Positions 53,306-63,862 of a stretch of 64,000 bases of DNA are shown here, piece after piece (the stretch's first letter is position 1; each line of letters opens with the position of its first letter). The notes beneath the pieces were generated by a model that was not told the origin of the DNA, did not search any database, and worked only from the letters and a program-made list of their open reading frames with translations. The position numbers were made by a program, and so were the translations under genes. The stretch is from Phormidium ambiguum IAM M-71 (GTDB taxonomy: Bacteria; Cyanobacteriota; Cyanobacteriia; Cyanobacteriales; Aerosakkonemataceae). The stretch spans positions 39,798 to 103,797 of the forward strand of contig NZ_MRCE01000021.1 in assembly GCF_001904725.1 (NCBI RefSeq), in the 5' to 3' direction.

Positions 53306-54844
53306 ATGGCTGACATATTTGCCTGGTCGAATTTTTGTACAACTTTGTTCCCGAACCTTTCCTTGGGAATAACTCTTCCCACTTGGGGACAAACTGTACC
53401 CATCCTAGCAACCACTAACGAACTAGATGCAGACAGTGCAGCACTAGTATTACCTGGAGTGCTACTGAGTTTAGTAGTAGTGTATCTAGCTAGTAAAATT
53501 GGCGGCGAATTGTCTAGCAAACTAGGTTTTCCGCCAGTTTTAGGTGAATTGGTCACTGGTGTAATTGTCGGTGTATCTGCTCTACACCTACTAGTGTTTC
53601 CCGAAAGCGGAGCACAAAGTTCTGATTCACTGATTATCCAGCTATTACAAGCAACTGCTGGACTAAGCCCAGAATCAGCAGACGCAGTATTTGAAGCTCA
53701 AAGTGAAGTAGTTTCTGTGTTATCAGAACTAGGTGTCATTGTACTGCTGTTTGAAATTGGCTTAGAGTCAAACATTAAACATTTGATGGCAGTTGGTTAT
53801 CAAGCTACCATTGTTGCTTGTGTTGGGGTAGCAGTACCCTTTGCCGCTGGCACAGCCGGATTAATGGTATTGTTTGGCGTACCAGCTATTCCCGCGATTT
53901 TTGCTGGTGCCGCTCTTACCGCTACTAGTATTGGGATTACCTCGAAAGTTCTTTCGGAAATTGGACGTTTAAGTACTAAAGAAGGTCAAATTATTCTTGG
54001 TGCTGCTGTTATCGATGACGTTCTCGGTATCATTGTTTTGGCTGTTGTGGCTAGCTTAGCCAAAACTGGCGAAGTAGACGTAATGAACGTGATCTATCTG
54101 ATTGTTAGCGCCACAGTTTTCCTACTTGGCTCAATCTTACTAGGTAGTTTCTTTCACAATAGCTTTATCAGAGTAGCTAATGTCCTCAAAACAAGAGGCG
54201 GATTGCTAATTCCTGCATTAGTTTTTGCCTTTTTGATGTCTTATCTGGGCGCAGTAATTCACTTAGAAGCGATTTTGGGTGCTTTTGCGGCAGGTTTAGT
54301 TCTGGATGAAAGTGATGAAACTCTAGAATTACAAAAACTGGTGCTACCAATTTCCGATATGTTGGTGCCTGTGTTCTTTGTTTGTGTGGGTGCAAAAACA
54401 GATATTGGTGTACTCAATCCAGCTATTCCCACAAATCGGGAAGGTTTGATTATAGCTATTTTTCTAATTGCAGTAGCGATCGTTGGGAAGGTTGTCACTG
54501 GTGCGGCAGTGTTCGGACAAGGGAAAATGAATCGTTTGGCGATCGGTGTAGGTATGATTCCTAGAGGTGAAGTAGGATTAGTATTTGCTGGCATTGGTTC
54601 AGCAAGTGGCGCTTTATCTAAACCTTTGGAAGCTGCGATCATCATGATGGTAATCATTACCACTTTCATAGCACCTCCTCTGTTGCGAATTGTATTCAAT
54701 GACAATGAACCAGCATCTGCTCCAGAAACAGGTTCCCCAAGTTTAAATGGTCACAATCAGTCACCTCTAGTTCTGGAATCGGAAATGGTAAAACAAGGAA
54801 TAAGTCAAAATTCATCTTCGGAAAAACCAGAACAAACCACATAA
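53306..54844 (+). CDS. CPA2-type cation:proton antiporter (NhaS3-like)
   Basis: A 512-residue membrane protein with about 12 hydrophobic helices. It starts with a short N-terminal stretch, then LLSLVVVYLASKIGGELSSKLGFPPVLGELVTGVIVG. The ion-binding pair is in ILGAAVIDDVLGIIVLAVV (two adjacent Asp) and the membrane helix MIPRGEVGLVF has the conserved Arg/Glu. It resembles thylakoid Na+/H+ antiporter NhaS3 of Synechocystis (inference from memory). The C-terminal ~50 residues are a disordered Ser/Glu/Pro tail. Confidence 0.87.
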   Translation: MADIFAWSNFCTTLFPNLSLGITLPTWGQTVPILATTNELDADSAALVLPGVLLSLVVVYLASKIGGELSSKLGFPPVLGELVTGVIVGVSALHLLVFPESGAQSSDSLIIQLLQATAGLSPESADAVFEAQSEVVSVLSELGVIVLLFEIGLESNIKHLMAVGYQATIVACVGVAVPFAAGTAGLMVLFGVPAIPAIFAGAALTATSIGITSKVLSEIGRLSTKEGQIILGAAVIDDVLGIIVLAVVASLAKTGEVDVMNVIYLIVSATVFLLGSILLGSFFHNSFIRVANVLKTRGGLLIPALVFAFLMSYLGAVIHLEAILGAFAAGLVLDESDETLELQKLVLPISDMLVPVFFVCVGAKTDIGVLNPAIPTNREGLIIAIFLIAVAIVGKVVTGAAVFGQGKMNRLAIGVGMIPRGEVGLVFAGIGSASGALSKPLEAAIIMMVIITTFIAPPLLRIVFNDNEPASAPETGSPSLNGHNQSPLVLESEMVKQGISQNSSSEKPEQTT

Positions 54845-54900
54845 TTTACTCAAATAATCATCCAACCAGTTGTACTAGCAACTCAAGCTCAATATTTACA

Positions 54901-54943
54901 GGGAAAAGGGAGAAGTAACATGAACTCCCCTTTTCCCTTTTTT
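54901..54943 (+). terminator. Rho-independent terminator after the antiporter gene
   Basis: GGGAAAAGGGAG and CTCCCCTTTTCCC form a strong stem (one extra base) around a 12-base loop, followed by TTTTTTG. It lies 56 bp after the stop. Confidence 0.75.
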
Positions 54944-54964
54944 GTCTAAAAGCAGAAGTCAAAA

Positions 54965-55085
54965 GAGATAGGGAGATGGAGAGATGGGGGAATGGGGAAA
55001 ATAATCCAAATACCTCTTCTACTCCCCCCACCTCCCTACTTCCCCATCTCCCCACCTCTTCTGCTCCCAGTCCCCTTGTCCCTGG
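54965..55085. repeat. Purine- and pyrimidine-tract repeat pair
   Basis: GAGATAGGGAGATGGAGAG followed by CTCCCTACTTCCCCATCTCC-like blocks form imperfect inverted arms. It is typical of the GGGGAGATGGGGAG short repeats of Oscillatoriales, the same kind as in the histidine-kinase insert. The rest of the 54845-55327 gap is presumably the amiC promoter, which I cannot place. Confidence 0.6.
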
Positions 55086-55327
55086 TAGCTGATTAGTGTA
55101 AGCTCTCCAATCTGATGGTGTTTTTGAAAGCTGGTGCTAGTTGGGACAAAAAATCTATAGTGCTGTTAGGCATGGTAATTCAATTTGGGTCATTTACTGA
55201 GTCAACCAAGATGCCTTAGTTCAATGGAGAGTAATAACTAGAAGTTTTTCTTTTTCATCATCATTCGCTCCTCACCAGCTGGGAAAAGTTCTGCTGCTGG
55301 GCTATGTAAATCATGGAGAAATAAGCC

Positions 55328-57142
55328 GTGAAATTCCACTGGATACTACCCAGTACTTTTTTAAGCCTACTTTTACTTTCATCTCCAGCGATCGCAGCTA
55401 GACTGCAATCATGGCGTTTCGATCCACAACGTAATCTGTTGGTTTTCACTACAGATGATGACGTTCAACCGAAAGCACAATTATTGTTTAATCCCACTCG
55501 CTTAGTCATTGATTTGCCCGGTACTACTCTGCGTCGCAGTAATAATCAACAAGTCGGAGGTTTATTCCGTTCTGTACGAGTAGGACAGTTAAATGCTCGC
55601 ACAACTCGTTTAGTGATTGAGTTGGTGGATGGGTATACTCTCGACCCCCAACAAGTGCAATTTCGCGGAGTTTCTCCTAGACAATGGGTAGTTCAACTAC
55701 CAACTCCGATTAGAACTGAGCAACAACCGAATGTAGCTGCTGAGGGACAAAGTTCCAGTACTAGTCTGACTTTACCAAATCCTGAAGTGGCAAATCCTCC
55801 TGCACCAAATCCGGTTCTTCCTCCGGCAACTGCTGCGGCTCCTGCCGTGCCAACAATTACGCAAATTCAATACCTACAGATTACACCTGATGGTTTGTTT
55901 CTGCGGACAAATGGTGGTAATCCAGAGATTAAGGTTGACCGGGAGCGAGAACGGATTAATGTTGAGTTAAGAAATGCGTTTCTGTCGCCTCAACTGACTG
56001 CTAAGGAATTTTCGGTTAACCGTAATGGTGTTAGTACTATTCAACTGAATCAGGTGAATAATAATCCGCCTGTGGTTCGTTTGACTCTCAAGGTGGCGGC
56101 AAACAGCCCGGATTGGGGTGCTAATGTGAGCAGTTTGGGTGGGATTGTGTTGTTACCTGGAAGGGGAGAACAGGTTGTTAATGCTCAGAGAGGAGAAGGT
56201 CAAAGGGCTAGAATTCAGTCTATTGAATTGAATGGGAATCAATTGTTAATTCGATCGGACCTACCTGTTTCCTATACTAGCGGTTGGGACAGGTCTACTG
56301 GTGCTTATCGCATTACTTTAAATTCGTCACAGTTAGCTGAGCGTTTTCAGGAACCTCGATTTGACAGAAGTGGGTTAATATTGCGCTGGCGCGTGCGTCA
56401 GGAAAATAATACAGTAACTATTCTGTTGTCGCCTGCTTCGGGGATTCAAGTTGGGGAAGTTAGCCAAATTAGTCCTCAACTTTTGACTTTACCTTTTTAT
56501 AGCTCTAGAGTCGGACGGTTTCCTACGAGTCCTAACTATCCTCCTGTGGGTCAAGGGGTGACAGATTACCCTTATCAACAGCTACCGACACGCCGCCCTA
56601 ATGCCCGTGCTTTGGTGGTGATTGACCCTGGACATGGGGGGAAAGACCCGGGTGCGATCGGTATTGGGGGTTTAAGAGAAGTAGATGTGGTTTTACCCAT
56701 CTCACTCCAAATTGCTAGAATACTGGAACAACAAGGTGTTCAGGTAGTTCTAACTCGCAATGCAGATTATTTTGTCGAGTTACCTGGACGAACTGCAATG
56801 GCTAATCGAGTTAATGCAGATATATTTGTCAGTATTCACGCTAATGCTGTACCTAATCGTCCTGATGTCAGCGGTTTGGAAACTTATTACTTAAGCAGCG
56901 GTCTGACTTTAGCTCGATATATTCACAATAGCATTCTGCAAAGTATCAATATTCCCGATCGCGGGGTGCGGCGTGCTAGATTCTACGTACTACGCCACAG
57001 TGCTATGCCCTCTGTATTGGTGGAAACGGGTTTTGTTACGGGATACGACGATTCTGCTAGGTTGGCAACTCCTGCCTACCAAAGTCAAATGGCAGAAGCG
57101 ATCGCTCGCGGCATTCTTCAGTACCTTCAATCGTACAGATAG
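55328..57142 (+). CDS. amiC: N-acetylmuramoyl-L-alanine amidase with AMIN domains
   Basis: A 604-residue exported cell-wall amidase; start GTG at 55328 (MKFHWILPSTFLSLLLLSSPAIAA signal peptide). AMIN-type regions lie at about 25-135 (LQSWRFDPQRNLLVFTTDDDVQPKAQLLFNPTRLVIDLPG) and possibly 180-410, joined by a Pro/Ala linker (~150-175). The C-terminal amidase_3 (about 430-604) has VVIDPGHGGKDPGA (zinc His), REVDVVL (Glu), SIHANA (His) and LVETGFV (catalytic Glu). In Nostoc the AmiC enzymes drill nanopores in the septum. It precedes murI, a linkage I recall from filamentous cyanobacteria. Confidence 0.92.
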   Translation: MKFHWILPSTFLSLLLLSSPAIAARLQSWRFDPQRNLLVFTTDDDVQPKAQLLFNPTRLVIDLPGTTLRRSNNQQVGGLFRSVRVGQLNARTTRLVIELVDGYTLDPQQVQFRGVSPRQWVVQLPTPIRTEQQPNVAAEGQSSSTSLTLPNPEVANPPAPNPVLPPATAAAPAVPTITQIQYLQITPDGLFLRTNGGNPEIKVDRERERINVELRNAFLSPQLTAKEFSVNRNGVSTIQLNQVNNNPPVVRLTLKVAANSPDWGANVSSLGGIVLLPGRGEQVVNAQRGEGQRARIQSIELNGNQLLIRSDLPVSYTSGWDRSTGAYRITLNSSQLAERFQEPRFDRSGLILRWRVRQENNTVTILLSPASGIQVGEVSQISPQLLTLPFYSSRVGRFPTSPNYPPVGQGVTDYPYQQLPTRRPNARALVVIDPGHGGKDPGAIGIGGLREVDVVLPISLQIARILEQQGVQVVLTRNADYFVELPGRTAMANRVNADIFVSIHANAVPNRPDVSGLETYYLSSGLTLARYIHNSILQSINIPDRGVRRARFYVLRHSAMPSVLVETGFVTGYDDSARLATPAYQSQMAEAIARGILQYLQSYR

Positions 57143-57222
57143 CCATTCGATTTTAGATTGTTTGACTCTTAACAATCTAAAATCTACAATTCAAAATCAA
57201 TTTAACAAGGACAAGGATATCA

Positions 57223-58056
57223 ATGACCTCTCAAAGAATCGGGATTTTTGACAGTGGTGTGGGTGGTCTTACAGTTCTCAGAGAAGTTTATCGACAATTA
57301 CCATCCGAATCTATTCTCTATTTTGGAGATACAGCTAGATTACCCTACGGAAATCGCACAAAAATTGAAATTCTCAACTTTGTCCGGGAAATTCTCACCT
57401 GGATGCAGCAAGAGTCCGTCAAAATGGTAATCATGGCTTGTAATACCAGTTCGGCTCTGGCACTAGAAACTGTAAGATCGGAATTCGATTTCCCGATTTT
57501 AGGAGTGATCTTACCTGGCGCTAGAGCAGCAGTACAACACGGCAGAAGAATCGGTGTAATTTCCACTCCTGCTACTGCTGCTAGCAATGCTTACCGTCGT
57601 GCCATTCATGAAATTGACTCTACAGTTCAAGTTTGGCAAGTTGGTTGTCCTGCTTTTGTCCCATTGATTGAACAAAACCGGATTCATAGCCAAGATACAT
57701 ACCAAATTGCCAAGGAATACTTAGCCCCCATGTTGGAGCAACAAATTGATACTTTGGTCTATGGTTGTACTCACTATCCCCATTTAGCACCAGTGCTAAA
57801 ATCTATCTTGCCTCGGACAGTACGTACAGTCGATCCAGCCGTTTATGTGGTGCGATCGGCGGCTCAAGAATTAGATTTATTGGGCTTGAGAAACACAAGT
57901 CCACCGCAACCGACGCGCTTTTGTGTGAGTGGCGATCCAGATCACTTCGCTCAACTGTCGGTGCAGTGGCTCGGTTGTACCCCTGTTGTGGAGCAAATAT
58001 GGTTGCCAGCTGTTTCTTTACAGCCAGCTGCGATAGAATCTCTCGAAAGAGAGTAG
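57223..58056 (+). CDS. murI: Glutamate racemase
   Basis: A 277-residue enzyme making D-glutamate for peptidoglycan. It has RIGIFDSGVGGLTVLREVYRQLP with the active-site DSGxGG, catalytic Cys in MACNTSSA (C73) and the second Cys in YGCTHYPH. Neighbours are amiC (80 bp upstream) and sds downstream. The 5' end sits 80 bp after the amiC stop, so the two could be cotranscribed. Confidence 0.95.
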   Translation: MTSQRIGIFDSGVGGLTVLREVYRQLPSESILYFGDTARLPYGNRTKIEILNFVREILTWMQQESVKMVIMACNTSSALALETVRSEFDFPILGVILPGARAAVQHGRRIGVISTPATAASNAYRRAIHEIDSTVQVWQVGCPAFVPLIEQNRIHSQDTYQIAKEYLAPMLEQQIDTLVYGCTHYPHLAPVLKSILPRTVRTVDPAVYVVRSAAQELDLLGLRNTSPPQPTRFCVSGDPDHFAQLSVQWLGCTPVVEQIWLPAVSLQPAAIESLERE

Positions 58057-58089
58057 GCAATATTTAAAATTATGCTTCAGAGCGTGGAG

Positions 58090-58311
58090 TTAACCTTGGG
58101 GTCTTCTCCAAGCTCTAGACCTTTGGGCGACGATCAATAGAAGATAGATCGCTAACAAGTAACCTGTGGCTAAAAACGGAATCATTAGAGGCATATCGCG
58201 GTAAACCATAATTAATTTACTAGTAGGTAGAGCAAGGCAGTTAAGTTGATAGTTATAGAAAATTCCAGCTTGCTGGTACTCACGGAAATAGTACTGGTAA
58301 GCTGTCAGCAA
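58090..58311 (-). CDS. Possible small single-helix membrane protein
   Basis: A 73-codon frame. Its C-terminal half (MIPFLATGYLLAIYLLLIVAQRSRAWRR) is one strong transmembrane helix with a basic tail, while the N-terminal half looks unlike protein. An internal start at about residue 35 gives a 39-residue peptide. No family is recognised and translation signals are weak. It lies convergent to murI. Confidence 0.35.
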   Translation of the reverse strand: MLTAYQYYFREYQQAGIFYNYQLNCLALPTSKLIMVYRDMPLMIPFLATGYLLAIYLLLIVAQRSRAWRRPQG

Positions 58312-58391
58312 AATCAGTCACGGGACGGAATTAATTCCGCTTCGTGTTTCTGTTTGCTTATTAGTACCCTAGATAAGCACTAAGGAATAAC

Positions 58392-58566
58392 AGGTTAGAT
58401 TTAGTTGACCTAACCTTAAAAATCTTAGAGTTTCTCTAAGAAACAATGGCCCGATTCTAATAATCGGTTCAAGCAACTACTAGTCAGTAGCTACATCTAT
58501 TCTTTAATGAAAGGAGTCACTCCATATCACTATTGGCAACCAACAGTAGTTGGCTTCCTGGGAGTG
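58392..58566. ncRNA. Candidate structured RNA or leader between murI and sds
   Basis: Six stems occur within 175 bases: AGGTTAG/CTAACCT (58392-58416), CTTAGAG-TTT-CTCTAAG (58424-58440), CCGATT/AATCGG (58451-58467), CTACT/AGTAG (58477-58490), and CACTCC (58518-58523) with GGAGTG (58561-58566) enclosing CCAAC-AGTA-GTTGG (58540-58553). The strand cannot be decided. The density of local stems exceeds that of neighbouring intergenic DNA. It fits no RNA family I can recognise. Sequence from 58567 to 58870 otherwise holds only the sds promoter region. Confidence 0.4.
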
Positions 58567-58870
58567 TTATTCAAATTTAGTGAAATCCTTATTAACTAGC
58601 GTATCACAAGGTTCCCAGCTTTTTCAGGTGAATCCCCAAAATGCTTAAAAATTTTACATAATTTTTAGGTATCGCATTTAGTGTTGATGTGGTATATGTC
58701 TACCTCAAAGAAATAATACGAGATTTTGCTGGGATAACCGGGGTATGAGGATTTTCGTGGCTAGATGAGTGACTTGGATAGGAAACGGGATTTCATCTGT
58801 GGGGTGCTTAGCTTAAAATGAGGTACAGAATATGTTAAATTTCGTAAATAAAGCCTGAACTGGCAGATCC

Positions 58871-59842
58871 ATGACCTCAACTACCTCCCTCTTTTCGCCT
58901 GTTGAAGCAGACCTGCGTTTGCTGTCAGATAATTTAAAACAGCTGGTTGGTAATCGTCACCCTATCTTGTCTGCCGCAGCGGAACACCTGTTTGGAGCAG
59001 GAGGAAAGCGACTGAGACCAGCGATCGTCCTGTTGATTTCACGAGCTACCATGCTAGAACAGGACATTACCCCTCGACATCGACGACTAGCTGAAATTAC
59101 CGAAATGATTCATACAGCTAGTTTGGTGCATGATGATGTGGTGGATGAATCTTCCGTGCGTCGAGGTGTACCAACAGTACATAGCTTATTCGGTAATAGA
59201 ATTGCGGTACTAGCTGGAGATTTTCTATTTGCACAATCTTCCTGGTATCTTGCTAATCTAGATAATTTAGAGGTTGTCAAACTCCTGTCGGAAGTGATTA
59301 TGGATTTGGCAGCTGGAGAGATTCAGCAAGGTTTAAATCGCTTTGATGCCAGTTTATCGATCGAAGCTTACCTACAAAAAAGCTATTACAAAACCGCCTC
59401 GCTGATTGCTAATAGTGCTAAAGCTGCTGGAGTACTCAGTGATGTGAGTACCGAAATGGCCCAGAATCTATATTACTATGGTCGTCATCTTGGCCTAGCT
59501 TTCCAGATCGTTGATGATATCTTGGATTTTACGGGTTCTGCGGACGTTTTAGGTAAACCAGCGCTCTCAGACTTGAAAAGTGGCAATTTAACTGCACCCA
59601 CATTATTTGCTCTTAAAGAGAAGCCGTTCTTGGAAGTTTTAATTGAGCGTGAATTCTCCCAAGAAGAAGATTTAGAACAGGCATTACAACTAATTAATGA
59701 AGCAAAGGGTATTGAGAAAGCAAGAGAATTAGCTACTCAAAATGCTAACACTGCGGTGGAGTATTTAGCAGATTTACCAACATCAGAATCTCGTGAAGCT
59801 TTAATTAATATGGCGGATTATGTTTTGAGTCGTCTTTACTAA
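58871..59842 (+). CDS. sds: Polyprenyl (solanesyl) diphosphate synthase
   Basis: A 323-residue trans-prenyltransferase. It has the first Asp-rich motif LVHDDVVDESSVRRG (DDxxD) at about 92-97 and the second motif QIVDDILDFTGSADVLGKP near 222. FGAGGKRLRPAIVLL is the isopentenyl-diphosphate motif. In cyanobacteria this enzyme makes the C45 side chain of plastoquinone. The name rests on family and context; product length cannot be read from sequence. A strong terminator follows. Confidence 0.92.
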   Translation: MTSTTSLFSPVEADLRLLSDNLKQLVGNRHPILSAAAEHLFGAGGKRLRPAIVLLISRATMLEQDITPRHRRLAEITEMIHTASLVHDDVVDESSVRRGVPTVHSLFGNRIAVLAGDFLFAQSSWYLANLDNLEVVKLLSEVIMDLAAGEIQQGLNRFDASLSIEAYLQKSYYKTASLIANSAKAAGVLSDVSTEMAQNLYYYGRHLGLAFQIVDDILDFTGSADVLGKPALSDLKSGNLTAPTLFALKEKPFLEVLIEREFSQEEDLEQALQLINEAKGIEKARELATQNANTAVEYLADLPTSESREALINMADYVLSRLY

Positions 59843-59860
59843 GAGATTAAGAGATGAACT

Positions 59861-59893
59861 ACCGCGCTCATCTTAACGAAGAGCGCGGTTTTG
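59861..59893 (+). terminator. Rho-independent terminator after sds
   Basis: ACCGCGCTC and GAGCGCGGT form a perfect 9-bp stem with an 11-base loop, followed by TTTTGCTTTT, 18 bp after the sds stop. Confidence 0.88.
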
Positions 59894-60101
59894 CTTTTGG
59901 TTATTAGATAAGACTCGGCGGTTGAAACTACATCTACACAAACGAAATCCGCGAAGGCGGACTAAAAAATAACAGGGATATTAAAGCCGGATTTGGTATG
60001 AAAAGTCGATGAAATCTAAAAGAAGTCAGTTAAAAACTCAATGAGGCATCTGTTTAAATAGAAAATAGAAAGAGTTTTTTCGTGTTAATCGCACGAACGA
60101 T

Positions 60102-61142
60102 ATGCTAATAGAACTTTTAATTACTATCATTTTCGGTGCTTGGTTATTCGTTTTAGGACAACGTATTGGACGAATAATGTTACGCGATGGCGCAAGTGCT
60201 AACGACATTTTTAAAGGCAGAACTCATTTATTAATTGTATTTTTACTTGGTTATTTTGGTTTAATATCTTTGGCATTTGTAGTTCCACAAATGCAAACTT
60301 TACCTGTTGAATGGCGTTTTTACGGGTTACAAGTAACCTGGATTATTATAAGGCTTTTACTGCTATTCATTAGTGGTATAGCTTTTAAAATTAGTCAACA
60401 TAATTCGCGGATTCAAGCAGTAGCTGTAATATTAATTTGCTCTCTGGGATTAGGTGGTTTTACTGCTGTTGAATCTTATTTTTCCTCTCCCATTTATGCT
60501 TCTTTAGAAGATAACTTGCAACCTAATGGTGTATTTAGACAATCTTCTTTTACTAGTTGTGCGCCATCTGCATTAGCTACGGTGTTACGTATTTGGGGAA
60601 TAGATGCAACTGAATCGAGTGTAGCTCGTTTAGCGGGAACGAATCGCTTGGGTACTTCTATGGCGCAATTATTAGTAGCAACTCGCTCTTTTGGTATGGA
60701 TGGAATTGAGTTAGAAGCGACTTGGGAGCAATTGCAATTAATTAATCGTCCGGGGGTGTTGGGAGTTTGGTTTAGATATGGAGAGCAAGTGATTCCTCAT
60801 GCGGTGGCTTTGTTAGGTTTTAAGGGTAATAAAGTGATAATTGGCGATCCGATTTTTGGATTAATTAATGAGATCGATCGCCAACAGTTTGAAAAAGATT
60901 GGCGCAAACAATATCTCCCAATTTTTCGTCCTCAAGATATCTCCATAACTAATTCTCAAGCTGTTATATATCTCAAGAAATTGGGCGCTAAAATCAAAGA
61001 TGAATCTGAGTTAGAGTCGGCCATTAAAGTATTTCAAAAAAATCAGGATTTGCTAGTTACTGGTAAATTAGATCCGCAAACAGTTTTGTCTCTTAGCGGT
61101 TCATTTTTACAGGGTGTACCTACTCTTAAAAGAAAAATTTAA
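60102..61142 (+). CDS. Membrane-anchored C39-like cysteine peptidase with peptidoglycan-binding-like tail
   Basis: A 346-residue protein with four N-terminal hydrophobic segments (about 1-20, 42-62, 75-95, 103-122). A C39/papain-like domain follows (about 145-290): Cys in SSFTSCAPSALATVLRIWG, His in VIPHAVALLGFKG and the Asp of IIGDPIFG. The C-terminal ~40 residues (AIKVFQKNQDLLVTGKLDPQTVLSL) resemble a PG_binding_1 repeat. C39 peptidases usually process leader peptides in ABC exporters; here the domain is fused to a membrane anchor without an ATPase. The AAA/WD40 gene follows 35 bp later. Confidence 0.8.
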   Translation: MLIELLITIIFGAWLFVLGQRIGRIMLRDGASANDIFKGRTHLLIVFLLGYFGLISLAFVVPQMQTLPVEWRFYGLQVTWIIIRLLLLFISGIAFKISQHNSRIQAVAVILICSLGLGGFTAVESYFSSPIYASLEDNLQPNGVFRQSSFTSCAPSALATVLRIWGIDATESSVARLAGTNRLGTSMAQLLVATRSFGMDGIELEATWEQLQLINRPGVLGVWFRYGEQVIPHAVALLGFKGNKVIIGDPIFGLINEIDRQQFEKDWRKQYLPIFRPQDISITNSQAVIYLKKLGAKIKDESELESAIKVFQKNQDLLVTGKLDPQTVLSLSGSFLQGVPTLKRKI

Positions 61143-61177
61143 TGCGTAAGTTCGCAAAATAAAGGAATTATATTTTT

Positions 61178-63808
61178 ATGAAAAACTATCAATATCAAAT
61201 CGGTGGAAGTTTGCCGGAAAATGCACCAACTTATGTGGTGCGCCAAGCTGATAATGAACTTTACGAAGCTTTGAAAAATGGGGAATTTTGCTATGTGCTG
61301 AATTCTCGACAAATGGGTAAATCAAGTTTACTAGTCAGGACGATGCAAAGGTTAAAAGCAGACGGATTTGCCTGTGCTACAATTGACCTTTCCGATCTGG
61401 GAAACCAACAAGTTTCACTTGATAAGTGGTACGGTGGTGTTGCTTACAAGTTATTAACTAGTTTTAATCTGTTTTCACCTGTTGAATTTATGACTTGGTG
61501 GAAAGAAAGAGAAATTATTCCCCCTGTGCAACGCTTGGGTGAATTAATTGGAGAAATTCTATTAACCAAGATATTTCAAAATATAGTTATTTTTATTGAT
61601 GAAATTGATAGTGTTCTCAGCTTTAAAGAACCATTGGACGACTTTTTTACCCTGATTAGGTCTTGCCATAATAAACGCGCTCAAAATTCAGAATATCAGC
61701 GATTAACATTTGCTTTGTTGGGAGTTGCAACACCTTCAGATTTAATTTCCGATCCAACTCGCACGCCTTTTAATGTTGGTCGAGCAATTAATTTACATGG
61801 CTTTGAAATGTACGAGGTTGAACCGCTAATTAAAGGATTAGAAGGAAAGGTAGAACATCCCAAAGTGGTTTTTCAAGAAATATTAGAATGGACGGGGGGA
61901 CAGCCGTTTCTCACACAAAAACTGTGCAAATTAGTAGTTCAATATTTATCTGATGATGCAGATATTTCAGTTAGTCAATTAGTAAAAACTCATATTATTG
62001 ATAATTGGGAATCTCAAGATGAACCAACACATATTAAAACAATCCGCGATCGCTTAACTAGAAATAGTCAAACAGCAGGGAGACTGTTAGGATTATATCA
62101 AAAAATCTTACAACAAGGAGAAATTTCAGCTAATGAAACTGCGGAACACACTCAATTAAGATTATCGGGATTGGTGGTAATGCGAAAGGGAAAATTAAGA
62201 GTTTATAATCGCATTTACGAAGCAATATTTAATGAAAATTGGGTGGAAAAAACTTTTTTTTCCTTGCGTCCTCATGCGGAAGCATTAGCAGCTTGGTTAG
62301 CTTCTAATTGTCAAGATGAATCGCGTTTGTTGCGCGGACAAGCTTTACAAGATGCTCTTAATTGGTCAACTGGTAAAAGTTTAAGTAATCAAGATTATCA
62401 GTTTTTAGCAGCGAGTCAAGAAGCGGCTTTGGCAGATTTACGTAAAATTGAAATGCAAAGTCAAGCGGAAATTGAACAGCTTTGTCGAGAAAAAGATTTA
62501 GTTTCTCAACTTAGTAAAGAGCAAGAACAACGGAAATTAGCTGAGGCTAAACTTGTTCATGAACGGCGATTAAAAGTAGAAATTAATATTCGAGCAATTA
62601 TAGTTTTACTGTTGTTTTTGGTGCTGATTGTAGAAATAATTTTTTTAAAGCTATTTATCGATCGCAGAAACACCGAACTGAATAGAATCAGCTTGTATTC
62701 AGATAACCTTTTTGCATCAGGAAGAAAATTAGATGCTTTAATTCAAAGTATTCGTGCAGGTAGAGTAATGCAGAGGTCATTAGACGTAAATCCGTCAACT
62801 AAAATGCGAGTATTGATGGCTTTAAATCAAGCTGTTTACTCTTGGGAAAAACCTCAACAAATAGAAGATAAAGATAATTATTATAAATTGGTGAGTTTTA
62901 GCAAGGATAGTCAATTAATTGCAGGTGTGAGCGATCGCGGTTCAATTAAGATTTGGCAACGCGATCGCACATTGAAAACCACAATTAATCTCCAAAATAG
63001 TAAATTTAGCAGCATCAGTTTTAGCCCAAAAAGTAAAATTATTGCTTCCGCAACCAATGATGGAATCATTAATATTTGGAATTCAAATGGTAAATTAATT
63101 CAATCTTTTCCAGCACATATTCAGAAAATTACTACTATTAATTATAGCTCAGATGGGGAAAGTTTTGCTTCCGCAAGTGTGGATAAGACCGTGAAAATTT
63201 GGCGATCGAACGGTGAAGAATTACGTACTTTAAAAGGTCATCAAGCCTGGGTAAATAATGTAATTTTTAGTCCTAATAATCAAATAATTGCTTCCGTTTG
63301 TACTGATGGAATTGTCAAACTTTGGCAACGGGATGGAACTTGGCTAAGAGATTTAAAAGAAAATAATAGTGTTATTACTAATTTAAGTTTCAGTCCTGAT
63401 AGTCAATTAATTGCTGCTGTGAGTAGCGATCGCACCGTGAAACTATGGCATATTGATGGTAGTTTGGTTGGGATTTTAAAACATCCAGCTAAAATTAATA
63501 GCGTTAGTTTTAGTGCTGATGGACAAACAATTGCTACGGGAAGTGTAGATAAAATGGTAAGAATTTGGCATATTGATGGAAGTTTGCTCAAAACTTTAAA
63601 GAATCATCAAGCTGAAGTTTTGAGTGTATCTTGGTCGCCAGATGGTCAAATTCTTGCTTCTTCCGGTGCTGACAAAAGGATAATTTTGTGGAATTTGAAT
63701 CTGGAGGAATTGTTAATTCAAGGTTGTAATTCGCTGCGTGAATATTTGCAGAATAATTCTCATCTTAATCAGCGAGATAAGAGTGTTTGTGAAGGAATAG
63801 GAAGTTAG
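61178..63808 (+). CDS. AAA-like domain protein with WD40 repeats
   Basis: An 876-residue protein. The N-terminal AAA_35-like domain (about 1-330) has Walker [14 protein letters not shown] and Walker [15 protein letters not shown] transmembrane helix lies near residues 470-490 ([21 protein letters not shown]). At least seven WD40-type repeats follow (about 560-850) with the SFSPDGQxIASxSxDKTVKIW pattern, likely one propeller. Such AAA/STAND-WD40 proteins are abundant in filamentous cyanobacteria; roles are mostly unknown. It may act with the C39-like peptidase just upstream (inference from spacing). Confidence 0.87.
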   Translation: MKNYQYQIGGSLPENAPTYVVRQADNELYEALKNGEFCYVLNSRQMGKSSLLVRTMQRLKADGFACATIDLSDLGNQQVSLDKWYGGVAYKLLTSFNLFSPVEFMTWWKEREIIPPVQRLGELIGEILLTKIFQNIVIFIDEIDSVLSFKEPLDDFFTLIRSCHNKRAQNSEYQRLTFALLGVATPSDLISDPTRTPFNVGRAINLHGFEMYEVEPLIKGLEGKVEHPKVVFQEILEWTGGQPFLTQKLCKLVVQYLSDDADISVSQLVKTHIIDNWESQDEPTHIKTIRDRLTRNSQTAGRLLGLYQKILQQGEISANETAEHTQLRLSGLVVMRKGKLRVYNRIYEAIFNENWVEKTFFSLRPHAEALAAWLASNCQDESRLLRGQALQDALNWSTGKSLSNQDYQFLAASQEAALADLRKIEMQSQAEIEQLCREKDLVSQLSKEQEQRKLAEAKLVHERRLKVEINIRAIIVLLLFLVLIVEIIFLKLFIDRRNTELNRISLYSDNLFASGRKLDALIQSIRAGRVMQRSLDVNPSTKMRVLMALNQAVYSWEKPQQIEDKDNYYKLVSFSKDSQLIAGVSDRGSIKIWQRDRTLKTTINLQNSKFSSISFSPKSKIIASATNDGIINIWNSNGKLIQSFPAHIQKITTINYSSDGESFASASVDKTVKIWRSNGEELRTLKGHQAWVNNVIFSPNNQIIASVCTDGIVKLWQRDGTWLRDLKENNSVITNLSFSPDSQLIAAVSSDRTVKLWHIDGSLVGILKHPAKINSVSFSADGQTIATGSVDKMVRIWHIDGSLLKTLKNHQAEVLSVSWSPDGQILASSGADKRIILWNLNLEELLIQGCNSLREYLQNNSHLNQRDKSVCEGIGS

Positions 63809-63862
63809 TGTTTTTAATATCAATTCTATAGGAAGATGCGCTGCATAGAACCCCACCCCAAA

